Assembly: GCA_017553635.1 (NCBI GenBank)
Contig: JAFZKN010000002.1
Location: 4,000 to 67,999 of the forward strand
Length of the DNA: 64,000 nt
Source of the DNA: Treponema sp.
Lineage (GTDB): Bacteria; Spirochaetota; Spirochaetia; Treponematales; Treponemataceae
Direction: 5' to 3'
Part shown: positions 1-8,346 of the stretch, one piece after another
Layout: every line of letters begins with the position of its first letter
How positions within the stretch are numbered: position 1 is the stretch's first letter
Translations under genes and position numbers: made by a program
Notes under the pieces: model-generated
Told to the model about the DNA's origin: nothing
The model's input: only the letters and a program-made list of their open reading frames with translations
Database searches by the model: none

Positions 1-72
1 TTTCCACTTAGAACACTGTAATAAGTCTCGTTTCGTGATAAAATGTAATCACTATTTTTAGTAGGTAAAGCT

Positions 73-98
73 AAAAAATTGCTGCATCGCAATTTTTT
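73..98. terminator. Bidirectional terminator hairpin at the left edge
   Basis: A perfect 10-bp stem (AAAAAATTGC / GCAATTTTTT) with a 6-nt loop is flanked by A-runs and T-runs, so it can end transcripts in both directions. It probably closes a gene lying left of the window. Confidence 0.6.
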
Positions 99-194
99 TA
101 ATGCTTTGCTATAAAACACCGCCCGCTCTGACCGGCGGGCTTACACAGGAGGCTGGATGCTTACATCTGGCAAAACTTGGTTCATTGTTTAAGG

Positions 195-341
195 CCTTGA
201 AAGATTTGATAAAACATTTAAAAGCTTCAGTTTTTAAATGTTTCTCTGAAAATGCGATGTTTTAACTCTTGCAATTTCAAGAGTTAAAACTCGTCAGGAA
301 CTTCTTGAAGTTCCTAAAATCTTTTGGGCGGTCTTTCAAGG
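195..341. other. Multi-hairpin region upstream of a GNAT gene
   Basis: Three consecutive perfect or near-perfect hairpins occur at 214-241 (10-bp stem), 259-290 (13-bp stem, 6-nt loop) and 296-315 (9-bp stem, 2-nt loop). They are enclosed by a 10-bp outer pairing, CCTTGAAAGA at 195-204 with TCTTTCAAGG at 332-341. This would fold as one multi-branched structure ending about 40 nt before the ATG at 381. No protein gene is visible in 1-380. Whether it is a leader RNA, a repeat element or a cruciform is unknown. Confidence 0.5.
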
Positions 342-380
342 TGCTGTTTTAGCTCATAAAACATTTTCTTGGAGATAAAC

Positions 381-1028
381 ATGAACTCAAATTTTACAAT
401 CCGCGTGGAAGAGCCGCGCGACTTTAGAACTGTTGAAAATCTTACCAGAGATTCGTTCTGGAACGTTTACAGACCTGGCTGCACTGAGCACTATGTTCTC
501 CGCTGCTACAGAAACAATCCCGATTTTATTCCCGAGCTTTCACTCGTAATGGAAAAGGACGGACAGATTATCGGACACGTGATGTTTTCAAAAGCAGAGC
601 TGGACATTGAGAAAGATGGAAAGCCGACTGGCAAAAAACTTCCAATCTGGACATTTGGTCCAATCAGTATTCATCCTGATTTCAAGAGACAGGGCTACGG
701 CCTTGAGCTTCTGAAGTTTGCGCTTGAAAAAGCAAAGACAATGGGAATCGGATTTATCTGTATGGAAGGCAATATCAACTTTTACCGCCACGCCGGTTTT
801 GATCTTGCAAGTAAGCTGCACATTCATTACCACGCAGAGCCGAAGAATTCAGAGGTGCCGTACTTTCTGGCACAGGAATTGATTCCAGGCTTCCTGAATG
901 GAATTGAAGCAACTTACGCTCCACCAAAAGGCTATTTCGTCGCCGACGAAAACCCGGAGGAGTTTGCCAAGTATGAAGCAGAATTTCCATTCAAGGAAAA
1001 GCTGGTTCTACCAGGACAGTTAGGCTAG
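381..1028 (+). CDS. GNAT family N-acetyltransferase
   Basis: This 215-residue protein has a GNAT acetyltransferase fold. The acetyl-CoA loop is visible as the R-Q-G-Y-G-L-E stretch following the beta-4 segment with 'GPISIHPDFK', and 'FYRHAGF' is the typical late GNAT motif. It would transfer an acetyl group to an unidentified amine. The open frame extends to a TTG at 369, but a GGAG box at 371-374 sits correctly before the ATG at 381, so I start there. It stands alone on the plus strand behind a structured leader and ahead of a strong terminator. The substrate cannot be told from sequence. Confidence 0.85.
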   Translation: MNSNFTIRVEEPRDFRTVENLTRDSFWNVYRPGCTEHYVLRCYRNNPDFIPELSLVMEKDGQIIGHVMFSKAELDIEKDGKPTGKKLPIWTFGPISIHPDFKRQGYGLELLKFALEKAKTMGIGFICMEGNINFYRHAGFDLASKLHIHYHAEPKNSEVPYFLAQELIPGFLNGIEATYAPPKGYFVADENPEEFAKYEAEFPFKEKLVLPGQLG

Positions 1029-1036
1029 TTTAGAAT

Positions 1037-1079
1037 CCCGCAGTGAGCACGACGCAAAGGTCTGCTTGCTGCGGGTTTT
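1037..1079 (+). terminator. Rho-independent terminator after the GNAT gene
   Basis: CCCGCAG at 1037-1043 pairs with CTGCGGG at 1069-1075, with more pairing inside the loop, and TTTT follows. It closes the gene ending at 1028 and separates it from the convergent kinase gene. Confidence 0.75.
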
Positions 1080-1082
1080 CAT

Positions 1083-2063
1083 TTATAGAAACTTAAATGC
1101 CATTTCAAACATTTCTTTTGAATCAACTGCATTTCTGATATAAGTCGGGTTATCCGGTTCGTATCGTACGTATTTTTCTACTTCTTCAATGAGCGAAAGA
1201 TAGCAGACCGCAAGCTCATATCTTATTTCTGTTTCATGGGTCAAAAGAATTTTTTCCTGAGCCGTTTCATTATATATATCAAGCTCTTTCTGTTTTGCCG
1301 ATAGAGGCTCTCTAGGCCCTGGACCGAGTGTTATAAAATCTGCAACAGGGTCACCCCAGAAGCCGCGCTCAGGATCTATCCAGCAGATTTTTTTTGTCTC
1401 ACCATTGTAAAGAACGTTGCTGTCCCAAAGGTCAAAGTTTACCATTCTGCATGGTGCGCCGTTGAGGATGTTTTTATATTTGTCAATTAAACTTACAAAT
1501 TTTTCTCCATAAGGAGTGTCATAGCCAAGCTTTTTGCAGTCAGCAACCAGATTAAGCGCCATGTTTTTTAAAGCCTCGTACCATGAAGCATAAAGCCCAG
1601 TCTGAATATAACCAAATCCGTCATTTGTAATTTTATGGATTTTTGTGAGCATGGTTATTTTCTGTTTCTGAACTTCATCAAATTCCTTTTCGGATAAGCC
1701 CATTTCCCACACCGGTTTTCCTTTCATCAGCTCCATGATAAAGCAGTTGCTTTTAATTATATTTTTTGAAAAATCAGAAACATAAACTTTAGGACAGAGA
1801 ATATCTGTTTTTTCATGCATCTTTGAATACCAGAACACTTCTGATTTCATCATGTTGTTTTCATAAGTAAGAACTTTTGCATCCTCTGGAGGAGCAATCT
1901 TTAATACATAACTGATTCCATTATCGCAGGTAACTTTGTATGCTGAATTAAATTCTCCATTACCCAAAGCTGCTGTTTCAGTCACATTTCCTATTTTGTG
2001 AAATGAAAACAATTCTTTAATTTCTGCTTCAGTTGCATCGTATTTTGTTTTACTTATAATCAT
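1083..2063 (-). CDS. Aminoglycoside/choline phosphotransferase (APH) family kinase
   Basis: This 326-residue protein has the APH fold of small-molecule kinases. The catalytic loop reads N-F-D-L-W-D-S-N-V-L, a variant of the usual H-G-D-x-x-x-x-N with Asn in place of the His, and the metal-binding segment reads 'CWIDPERGFWGDP'. The N-terminal lobe has the expected beta-strands with 'YVLKIAPPE' carrying the ATP-binding Lys. Related proteins phosphorylate aminoglycosides, choline, fructosamines or homoserine; the substrate here is unknown. It is the last gene of a minus-strand cluster with three GNAT genes. A resistance function is possible but not shown. Confidence 0.75.
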   Translation of the reverse strand: MIISKTKYDATEAEIKELFSFHKIGNVTETAALGNGEFNSAYKVTCDNGISYVLKIAPPEDAKVLTYENNMMKSEVFWYSKMHEKTDILCPKVYVSDFSKNIIKSNCFIMELMKGKPVWEMGLSEKEFDEVQKQKITMLTKIHKITNDGFGYIQTGLYASWYEALKNMALNLVADCKKLGYDTPYGEKFVSLIDKYKNILNGAPCRMVNFDLWDSNVLYNGETKKICWIDPERGFWGDPVADFITLGPGPREPLSAKQKELDIYNETAQEKILLTHETEIRYELAVCYLSLIEEVEKYVRYEPDNPTYIRNAVDSKEMFEMAFKFL

Positions 2064-2087
2064 ATAATTATCCTTTATCTCCGTCTC

Positions 2088-2564
2088 TCATTTTTTTATG
2101 AATTCAATTTCATCCAGATCTTTATCAATTTGATTACGTCTTCCTGTTTCAGAAAAACCTTCTCTTCTATACAAGCGGGCCGCGTTTATATTATTTTCCA
2201 AAATCCAAAGTGTCGGAGCTGCCATACATTTACTGCAGGCAAACCTCAACAACAGCGTACCATAGCCTTTGTTTTGCTCTGATGGAAGAATGTATAAATC
2301 TTCAATCAGATTTTCTGTTACAGAAACAATTCCCACATCCTTTCCAGAAGCTTCGTCAAACAGCATATACAGGGCAGTACCGTTCTTGAGCTTCTCCAAC
2401 AGATATTCTTTCTGATGTTCCTGTGTGTGCCTTGCCACAAACTCTGGATTACAGAATGATTTATGAGATTCCTGCCAGGCCTCACTGTGAATGCGGGCTG
2501 CTATATCGATATTTTTTTCATCTACAGTTTTTATCATTTTTTCTGCACTTGGATTAAAATTCAT
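2088..2564 (-). CDS. GNAT family N-acetyltransferase
   Basis: This 158-residue GNAT protein carries the acetyl-CoA loop Q-N-K-G-Y-G-T after the strand 'IEDLYILPSE', and ends with 'NNINAARLYRREGF', the standard Asn/Tyr region of the family. It lies 24 nt upstream of the APH-type kinase gene and 1 nt downstream of another GNAT gene on the same strand, so the genes are very likely co-transcribed. Substrate unknown; small-molecule or protein N-terminal acetylation are both possible. Confidence 0.82.
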   Translation of the reverse strand: MNFNPSAEKMIKTVDEKNIDIAARIHSEAWQESHKSFCNPEFVARHTQEHQKEYLLEKLKNGTALYMLFDEASGKDVGIVSVTENLIEDLYILPSEQNKGYGTLLLRFACSKCMAAPTLWILENNINAARLYRREGFSETGRRNQIDKDLDEIEFIKK

Positions 2565-2565
2565 T

Positions 2566-3009
2566 TTATTTCACCGTCCATTCGGTCCAGTCTATATGAT
2601 TATATTTCATTACTTCATCGGCATGTTTCATTCCGAGTTTTTCGTAGAATGGAATGGCATTATCATTTGCAATCAGATAGACTGCAATGTCCTTTTCGCC
2701 GCCGGCAAGTTCGTGGGCCTGCTTCATCAGTTTTGTTGCAATTCCCTGTCGTTCATAATTCCTGTCCACGCCAAGGTCTGTAACATAGAGCCAATAGCAG
2801 AAATCAGTAAGTCCGAATAGCACACCAACAATAAGCCCTTCATCATTTCTTGCAACCAGACTGATTGAAACATTCTTTACAAGCTTTGGAATCCTGTCCT
2901 CAAATCGCTCCTTCGGATATTGCGAACCAAGATCCGTGCGCTTTAAGAAATCAATATACTCTTCTGCACTGAGGCGTTCTTCTTTTATTGTCATAGTTTT
3001 ATTGTTCAT
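2566..3009 (-). CDS. GNAT family N-acetyltransferase
   Basis: This 147-residue GNAT protein has the 'TDLGVDRNYERQGIATKLM' acetyl-CoA binding segment and 'NDNAIPFYEKLGM' near the C-terminus, which are diagnostic of the family. It follows the next GNAT gene (stop at 3105) by about 95 nt and is nearly contiguous with the one at 2088. It differs clearly in sequence from its neighbours, so this does not look like a recent tandem duplication. Substrate unknown. Confidence 0.82.
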   Translation of the reverse strand: MNNKTMTIKEERLSAEEYIDFLKRTDLGSQYPKERFEDRIPKLVKNVSISLVARNDEGLIVGVLFGLTDFCYWLYVTDLGVDRNYERQGIATKLMKQAHELAGGEKDIAVYLIANDNAIPFYEKLGMKHADEVMKYNHIDWTEWTVK

Positions 3010-3104
3010 GATTATTTTCTCTCGCTACAGCAATCAACTTTTTGATATTGTTTTTCACCGTTTCGAACGAATACAGATTTTCATTAAAACATCCGCAGCA
3101 ACTT

Positions 3105-3539
3105 TCATTTGTGTTTCTCTCCATATCGCATGGAAACACAGATTTCGGCAAAACCCATACTTTTCCAAAAGGCCATGCCAGTTTTATTCCAAGGCAGAAC
3201 ATCGATGTCGATTGTGTCCGCTTTTAAGTAATCCAACAAAAGCTTAAAAGCTTCACTGCCCAAATGTTTCCGGCGGTATTCCTTCTTTATGTAGAACTGC
3301 CTTAAATATAACGGAGACGCTGTATTCCTTACAAGCGCATAACCAACTGTTTTATCTGATGCTTCGAGGGTATCATCTGCAAAGAAATACGCATCATATT
3401 CGCCTGAAAGAAAGCCTGACATTCTCTTTTCAAGTTCCTTAAGATTCATCGTGTTTGAGCTTTGTTCGTCTTCAATAAGACATTTGTTCATAGCCGCCAA
3501 AAGCGTAATATCTTTTGTGGAACATTTTACTATTTGCAT
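3105..3539 (-). CDS. GNAT family N-acetyltransferase
   Basis: This 144-residue protein is a divergent GNAT. Strand 4 and the acetyl-CoA loop read 'QFYIKKEYRRKHLGSEAF', with the glycine-poor version R-R-K-H-L-G-S, and the C-terminal 'NKTGMAFWKSMGF' matches the family pattern. It is the promoter-proximal gene of the minus-strand GNAT/kinase cluster. An AGGA ribosome-binding site lies about 9 nt before its ATG. The 299 bp beyond it (3540-3838) hold a TATAAT-like box at 3664-3669 (minus strand) and the fabV terminator, but no gene. Confidence 0.78.
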   Translation of the reverse strand: MQIVKCSTKDITLLAAMNKCLIEDEQSSNTMNLKELEKRMSGFLSGEYDAYFFADDTLEASDKTVGYALVRNTASPLYLRQFYIKKEYRRKHLGSEAFKLLLDYLKADTIDIDVLPWNKTGMAFWKSMGFAEICVSMRYGEKHK

Positions 3540-3781
3540 TTTTTTTAATCCTCATGTTGTATGCAGCCATATAACAAGTCTCCAAATTTTTTAATCATCG
3601 CCCAGCCCAGACTAAGAGACTACATCTGATTATTCATTCTATCCGAAATTTCTTTTACCAGCAATTATATACCATTTTTTTAAAAATCACACTTTATTCA
3701 CTGCTTTATAATTATGACGCAGTATTCACACAGCGGAAAAACTGGTTTTAGAAATTATTCAGCTGGTATGATTATTAAATC

Positions 3782-3817
3782 AAAAAAAAAGCGCGGGATG
3801 TTTTTTTTACCCCGCGC
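3782..3817 (-). terminator. Terminator downstream of fabV
   Basis: GCGCGGG at 3791-3797 pairs with CCCGCGC at 3811-3817. On the minus strand the stem is followed by a run of nine T (A-run at 3782-3790), so it ends the fabF-fabV transcript. Confidence 0.8.
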
Positions 3818-3838
3818 CAGTTGCATTTTTCTAAAACC

Positions 3839-5065
3839 CTAGATTACATCAAATCTTTCGACATCTTTTGAATAATCGATTCCTTCTACATCAAAACCGT
3901 TTGCTGCAAGGAAGTCATGTTTGTAACCTGCAAGGTCGCAGTACTGTGCAAGGTTGTCATCTGTTGTTGCATTCATGTTTGCAACAGCCTTTGACTGAAC
4001 ATCTTCACGAAGCTCCCAGTCGTCAAGACGGATGCGGTTTTCAGAATCAACAGGAACATCTGCCATCTGGGAATCAGCTCCTGTATAGAGCCGTTCTGCA
4101 AAAAGGCGTTCCATCTGTTCAATACAACCTTCATGAAGATTCATTTCTTTCATTACCTTAAAGAGAACTGCAAGATAAAGAGAGATAACCGGAATTACGG
4201 CAGAGCTTCTTGTAACAAGCCCCTTGTTTTCAGAAACATAAGCACGTCCTCCTAAACCTGACTTAAGCTGTGCGTCAAGTTCACGTGCTGTTTTTTCAAG
4301 ATGCTTCTTTGCTCCGCCGATAGTTCCGTCGCGGTAAATAGCATGACTCAGTTCCGGTCCGATATATGAATAGGCAACAGTGCAGATTCCTTCTGCGAGG
4401 CAGTCTGCTTTTGTAAGGGCGTCAATCCAGAGTTTCCAGTCCTCGCCGCCCATTACTTTTACTGTGTTTGCCATTTCTTCTTCTGTAGCAGGTTCAGCAC
4501 TTGCTTCTGTAAGTTTTTCCTGAATTATATCAAGACACTTTCCGCTGTATGGTTTTCCAATCGGTTTAATTACAGATTTGTACATCACCTTTGTTTCAGG
4601 GTCTGTTCTTACAGGGCTTGCAAGACTGTAAACAAGAAGATCTATTTTTTTGCCGAGCTTTTTAATTTCTGCAATTACCTGTTCGCGCACTTCATTTGAA
4701 TAAGCATCACCGTTAATCGTAACAGATTTTAAACCTGCAGCCTTTGCTTCTTTATCAAAAGCCATGTTATTATAAAATCCTGGAGTTCCGCCGCGGGTTT
4801 CTGTTCCTTCTTTTTCAAATGAAACGCCGATTGTGTCTGCCCCGTACTCAAAGCTTGCAGCAATACGGCTTGCAAGTCCGTAACCTGTAGAGCATCCGAG
4901 AACTAAAACTGTTTTAGGACCTTTTCCGCCTTCTGCATAAGTTTTAATTCCGCGTTTTGCTTTCTGAGCCTTAACATATTCAATCTGACGAACAGTATCT
5001 TTTGCACAGCCGGCTGGATGAGCATTGATACAAATGTTACTTCTTATTTTTGGTTCAACTATCAT
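3839..5065 (-). CDS. fabV: FabV/Ter-type NADH-dependent trans-2-enoyl-(ACP/CoA) reductase
   Basis: This protein reduces the trans-2 double bond of enoyl-ACP or enoyl-CoA with NADH, the last step of a fatty-acid elongation round, and in treponemes also of crotonyl-CoA reduction. It has 408 residues, the family's usual 390-410. The nucleotide-binding segment 'VLVLGCSTGYGLASR' lies near residues 53-67, and the active-site Tyr-x8-Lys pair is Y244 and K253. The C-terminal 'YCDLAGYKHDFL' is also typical. It lies 20 nt downstream of fabF, so fatty-acid synthesis is the likelier role, but a CoA-linked role cannot be excluded. Confidence 0.93.
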   Translation of the reverse strand: MIVEPKIRSNICINAHPAGCAKDTVRQIEYVKAQKAKRGIKTYAEGGKGPKTVLVLGCSTGYGLASRIAASFEYGADTIGVSFEKEGTETRGGTPGFYNNMAFDKEAKAAGLKSVTINGDAYSNEVREQVIAEIKKLGKKIDLLVYSLASPVRTDPETKVMYKSVIKPIGKPYSGKCLDIIQEKLTEASAEPATEEEMANTVKVMGGEDWKLWIDALTKADCLAEGICTVAYSYIGPELSHAIYRDGTIGGAKKHLEKTARELDAQLKSGLGGRAYVSENKGLVTRSSAVIPVISLYLAVLFKVMKEMNLHEGCIEQMERLFAERLYTGADSQMADVPVDSENRIRLDDWELREDVQSKAVANMNATTDDNLAQYCDLAGYKHDFLAANGFDVEGIDYSKDVERFDVI

Positions 5066-5085
5066 TTTATTTTCCTTAAAAAATT

Positions 5086-6336
5086 TTAGTCCTTAACTTT
5101 CTTAAAGATTACACAACCATTGTGTCCACCGAATCCGAATGTACATGACATTGCAGCATCGATGTTTCCTTCGATTCCCTTGTTTGGAACATAATCAAGA
5201 TCACATCCGCCTTCGATATCCTGTTCATCAAGATTCTTTGTGCATGGATAGAAGCTGTCTGTAATTGCTTTTACACAGACGATTCCTTCGATTGCACCTG
5301 TTGCACCAAGACAATGTCCGTGCATTGATTTTGTAGAAGAAATCTTAAGCTTCTTTGCCTGTTCTTCACCAAAAGCCATTTTAATCATGTTTGTTTCTGA
5401 TGAATCGTTTTTATGTGTTGAAGTTCCATGTGCATTGTAATACTGAATTTCTTCAGGCTTCATTCCTGCATCTTTAAGTGCGCGTGTCATACATTTTGAT
5501 CCGCATACTCCGTCCGGGTTTGGAGCTGTAAGGTGGAATCCATCGCATGAAGCACCATAGCCTGCAACTTCTGCATAGATTTTAGCACCGCGTGCTTTTG
5601 CATGCTCGTATTCTTCAAACATAAGCATTCCGGCACCTTCGCCCATTACAAATCCGTTTCTGTTTTTATCAAACGGACGGGAAGCTTTTGTAGGATCATC
5701 ATCAAATCCAGTAGAAAGAGCATGAAGCACTTCAAAAGAAACTACACCAAACTGACAGATTGTAGATTCTGCTCCACCTGTAAGACATGTATCAAGACGG
5801 CCAGAGCGTACCATATCAAATGCAACACCGAGAGCGTCAGAACCAGATGAACATGCAGTTGCAATTGACTGAACCGGTCCATGAAGACCAAAGTTAATTG
5901 CAATGTTTCCACCTACTTCATTTGGAATAAGTTCTGGAATTGCCATAGGGTTTGTTTTTACAAATCCCATTTTCTGCATCGAAAGAATCGAAGCTTCTGT
6001 TACTTCAAGACCGCCGATTCCGACACCAAGAATAATTCCTGTGTTATCAAGAACTTCTTCATTTCCCATAAGACCAGAATCTTCAAGACACTGTTTTGCA
6101 GCTGCAACACCAAACTGTGTAAAGCGTGCCATCTTGCGTGCGTCTTTAGAATCCATATACTGTGAAGGGTCAAAGTTTTTAACTTCTGCCGCATAGTGAA
6201 CTTTATTAATCGAAGCATCAAAAAGTGTTATCGGACCGATTCCGCTTTTACCTGCCTTAATTCCTGCCCAAAATTCATCAACTGTATTTCCAAGCGGTGT
6301 AATAGCTCCCAATCCTGTAATTACTACTCTTCTCAT
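5086..6336 (-). CDS. fabF: 3-oxoacyl-ACP synthase II
   Basis: This condensing enzyme joins malonyl-ACP to a growing acyl chain in fatty-acid synthesis. The 416 residues match FabF. The nucleophile is C162 in 'TACSSGSDALG', and the two catalytic histidines lie in 'NAHGTSTHKND' and 'MHGHCLGATGA'. It is the first gene of a two-gene operon with fabV. Its promoter at 6390-6418 is a consensus sigma-70 type overlapped by a perfect inverted repeat, so repression by a regulator is likely. No other fab genes lie beside it, so this is a satellite fatty-acid locus. Confidence 0.95.
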   Translation of the reverse strand: MRRVVITGLGAITPLGNTVDEFWAGIKAGKSGIGPITLFDASINKVHYAAEVKNFDPSQYMDSKDARKMARFTQFGVAAAKQCLEDSGLMGNEEVLDNTGIILGVGIGGLEVTEASILSMQKMGFVKTNPMAIPELIPNEVGGNIAINFGLHGPVQSIATACSSGSDALGVAFDMVRSGRLDTCLTGGAESTICQFGVVSFEVLHALSTGFDDDPTKASRPFDKNRNGFVMGEGAGMLMFEEYEHAKARGAKIYAEVAGYGASCDGFHLTAPNPDGVCGSKCMTRALKDAGMKPEEIQYYNAHGTSTHKNDSSETNMIKMAFGEEQAKKLKISSTKSMHGHCLGATGAIEGIVCVKAITDSFYPCTKNLDEQDIEGGCDLDYVPNKGIEGNIDAAMSCTFGFGGHNGCVIFKKVKD

Positions 6337-6389
6337 TTTGCACTCCTTATATTTTTTGCTTTTTATGCTGAATTTACATAATCGCCGTA

Positions 6390-6418
6390 ATTATATCTAT
6401 ATTGACATTTTTTGTCAA
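6390..6418 (-). promoter_or_regulatory. fabF promoter, consensus sigma-70 type
   Basis: On the minus strand TTGACA (complement of 6413-6418) is followed by 17 bp and TATAAT (complement of 6390-6395). Both hexamers match consensus exactly. The -35 box is one arm of the operator-like inverted repeat at 6401-6419. Confidence 0.8.
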
Positions 6419-6427
6419 TTTGTCAAA
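6401..6427. promoter_or_regulatory. Operator-like inverted repeat over the fabF -35 box
   Basis: ATTGACA at 6401-6407 and TGTCAAT at 6413-6419 form a perfect 7-bp inverted repeat with a 5-nt T spacer, and a further TGTCAAA follows at 6421-6427. The 26 bp at 6402-6427 recur with 6-7 changes upstream of an acyl-CoA synthetase (8176-8201) and of the rlmL-tetR operon (15686-15711). This suggests a shared regulator binding site; the regulator is inferred, not shown. Confidence 0.6.
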
Positions 6428-6461
6428 CTCGATTGCACGTGGCTTTTTATGACTGCGGTTT

Positions 6462-8162
6462 CTATTCTTCCTGTCTGTGAATTATCTTTCCGGAAATCGT
6501 TTTTGGAAGTTCCTTTACAAACTCAATGATTCTTGGTTTTTTATAAAGCGCAATTCTGTGAAGGACAAAGTCCTGCAGCTCCTGCGCAAGTTCATGACTT
6601 TCAGAAAATCCTTTATTTAAAACAATCGAAGCTTTTACAACCATTCCGCGTTTAGGATCTGTAACTCCGGTAACTGCACATTCAAGAACAGAAGGATGAA
6701 GCTGAAGTACAGATTCAACTTCAAACGGGCTAATTCTAAATCCCGCACTTTTAATCATGTCATCATTTCTTCCGACAAAGAAAAAATATCCGTCGTCATC
6801 GACGTAAGCTGTATCACCTGTGTGATAAATTCCGTTTGCGAAAACTTTTTTTGTTCTCTCATCATCATTGTAATAGCCTGCAAAAAGTCCGAACGGTTTT
6901 CCTTTTGAAAGATTTATTATGATTTCACCTTTTTCGCCGCTCTTACAGTCGTTTCCGTTTTCATCAACGATTCTTACATCGTATCCCGGTGCTGGTTTTC
7001 CCATAGAGCCCTGTTTTTCCTGCATGCCCGGAAAGTTTCCGATGATGACAGTTGCTTCTGTCTGACCGTATGCTTCGTGAAATTCTTTTCCAGTCTGTTC
7101 GTGAAACAGTTGAATAATTTCAGGGCTTACTGCTTCTCCTGCTGTTACCCAGTATTTTACATTTGATAAATCATATTTAGAAAGATCTGCGCGGACTAAA
7201 TATCTGTAAACAGTTGGAGGAGCACAGAATGTAGTAACACCGTAATGAAGAATTTTTTCTATTACATTTTTTGGTTTAAATGCGAGCATGTCGTATGCAA
7301 ATACTGCACTTCCGCATAACCACTGACCGTAAAGCTTTCCCCATACAGCCTTTGCCCATCCGGTTTCTGCAATCGTAAGATGAAGTCCGTCATCAATTAC
7401 ATTCTGCCAGAACTTTGCTGTGACAATGTGTCCGAGCGGATAAACAAAATTGTGTGCAACCATTTTCGGTTCACCTGATGTCCCACTTGTAAAATACAGA
7501 AGCATCGTATCATCATTTTCTGTACAACGCTGTTCATTATATTTTTCAAAGCCATTATCTTTTTTGTTGTATTCAGAATTAAAATCTATCCAGCTGTTTT
7601 TTCTAAAAATATTTTTTGGAAGAGAAGTCAAAGTGTTTAAACTTAAAATCGAATGTGACTTTACCTTTACAAATTTTTCTACAGTTGAATCCGACGGATT
7701 GCCTTCTTCGATTTCTTTCATCAAGTCAGGCTCATCAATTGCAACAATCATTTTTATTTTTGCCATTTTGATTCTGTATTCGATGTCTTTTGCCGTAAGC
7801 TGAACAGTACCAGGAACGGCAATGGCTCCTATTCTGTGAAGGGCAAGCATAAAATACCAGAACTCATAACGGCGGCGTAAAAGAAGAAGAACCTTGTCGC
7901 CTTTTTTTATTCCCTGCGAAGCTAAAAAGCCTGCTGTTTTTTTTGACTCATCTGAAATCTGTTTAAATGTATAAATATGTTCTTCGCCTTCATCATTGCA
8001 CCATACAAGTGCCTTTTTATCAGGCGCATTTTCTGCATACCAGTCAACGACGTCGTAAGCAAAGTTAAAATTCTGCGGGATGTTTATTTTAAATTTTTCC
8101 TTGAGCTGCTCATAAGGAGCGTTTTCATCAATCTCTGCGATGTAGTTTCTGTAAACGTTCAT
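6462..8162 (-). CDS. Acyl-CoA synthetase (AMP-forming), medium/short-chain type
   Basis: This 566-residue adenylate-forming enzyme activates a carboxylic acid with ATP and CoA to an acyl-CoA. The P-loop 'LYFTSGTSGEPK', the A5 segment 'YGQTEATVI', the hinge 'YHTGDTAYVDDDGYFFFVGRNDD' and the C-terminal catalytic Lys in 'ELPKTISGKI' are all present. The arrangement resembles the medium-chain and acetyl-CoA synthetase-like enzymes. The frame runs on to a TTG at 8204, but the ATG at 8162 has a GGGGT box before it and fits the family start better. It sits just upstream of fabF with its own box-containing promoter region. Acid substrate unknown. Confidence 0.88.
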   Translation of the reverse strand: MNVYRNYIAEIDENAPYEQLKEKFKINIPQNFNFAYDVVDWYAENAPDKKALVWCNDEGEEHIYTFKQISDESKKTAGFLASQGIKKGDKVLLLLRRRYEFWYFMLALHRIGAIAVPGTVQLTAKDIEYRIKMAKIKMIVAIDEPDLMKEIEEGNPSDSTVEKFVKVKSHSILSLNTLTSLPKNIFRKNSWIDFNSEYNKKDNGFEKYNEQRCTENDDTMLLYFTSGTSGEPKMVAHNFVYPLGHIVTAKFWQNVIDDGLHLTIAETGWAKAVWGKLYGQWLCGSAVFAYDMLAFKPKNVIEKILHYGVTTFCAPPTVYRYLVRADLSKYDLSNVKYWVTAGEAVSPEIIQLFHEQTGKEFHEAYGQTEATVIIGNFPGMQEKQGSMGKPAPGYDVRIVDENGNDCKSGEKGEIIINLSKGKPFGLFAGYYNDDERTKKVFANGIYHTGDTAYVDDDGYFFFVGRNDDMIKSAGFRISPFEVESVLQLHPSVLECAVTGVTDPKRGMVVKASIVLNKGFSESHELAQELQDFVLHRIALYKKPRIIEFVKELPKTISGKIIHRQEE

Positions 8163-8175
8163 TTTTAACCCCAAT

Positions 8176-8201
8176 TTGACATTTTTTGCATTTTCGTCAT
8201 A
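8176..8201. promoter_or_regulatory. Operator-like box upstream of the acyl-CoA synthetase
   Basis: These 26 bp match the fabF box (6402-6427) at 20 of 26 positions, including the identical ten bases ACATTTTTTG preceded by TTG. They lie 14-39 bp before the synthetase ATG at 8162. This supports co-regulation with fabF. It is a by-eye alignment. Confidence 0.5.
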
Positions 8202-8346
8202 CAATTAGACACTATTTTTAATGAAAAGTTGCATAAAATTCAAGAAAAATTTGGATTTAATCTGACTTTTGTGATACTATGTATAATTGCAGCGGGAATA
8301 CGGAATGAGTGGAGCCGCTGCTTTTATTCAACTTATAGAGGTCTAT

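Noticed and set aside
1..3540. Integron cassette array
   Set aside because: Several GNAT genes invite the idea, but I find no integrase gene and no attC-like sites between the genes, which also share an operon-like layout.
8289..8325. GCAGCGG/CCGCTGC hairpin followed by TTTT before the symporter, read as an attenuator
   Set aside because: The best -10 (TATAAT at 8282-8287) would start transcription inside the 5' arm, so the stem could not form in the RNA.
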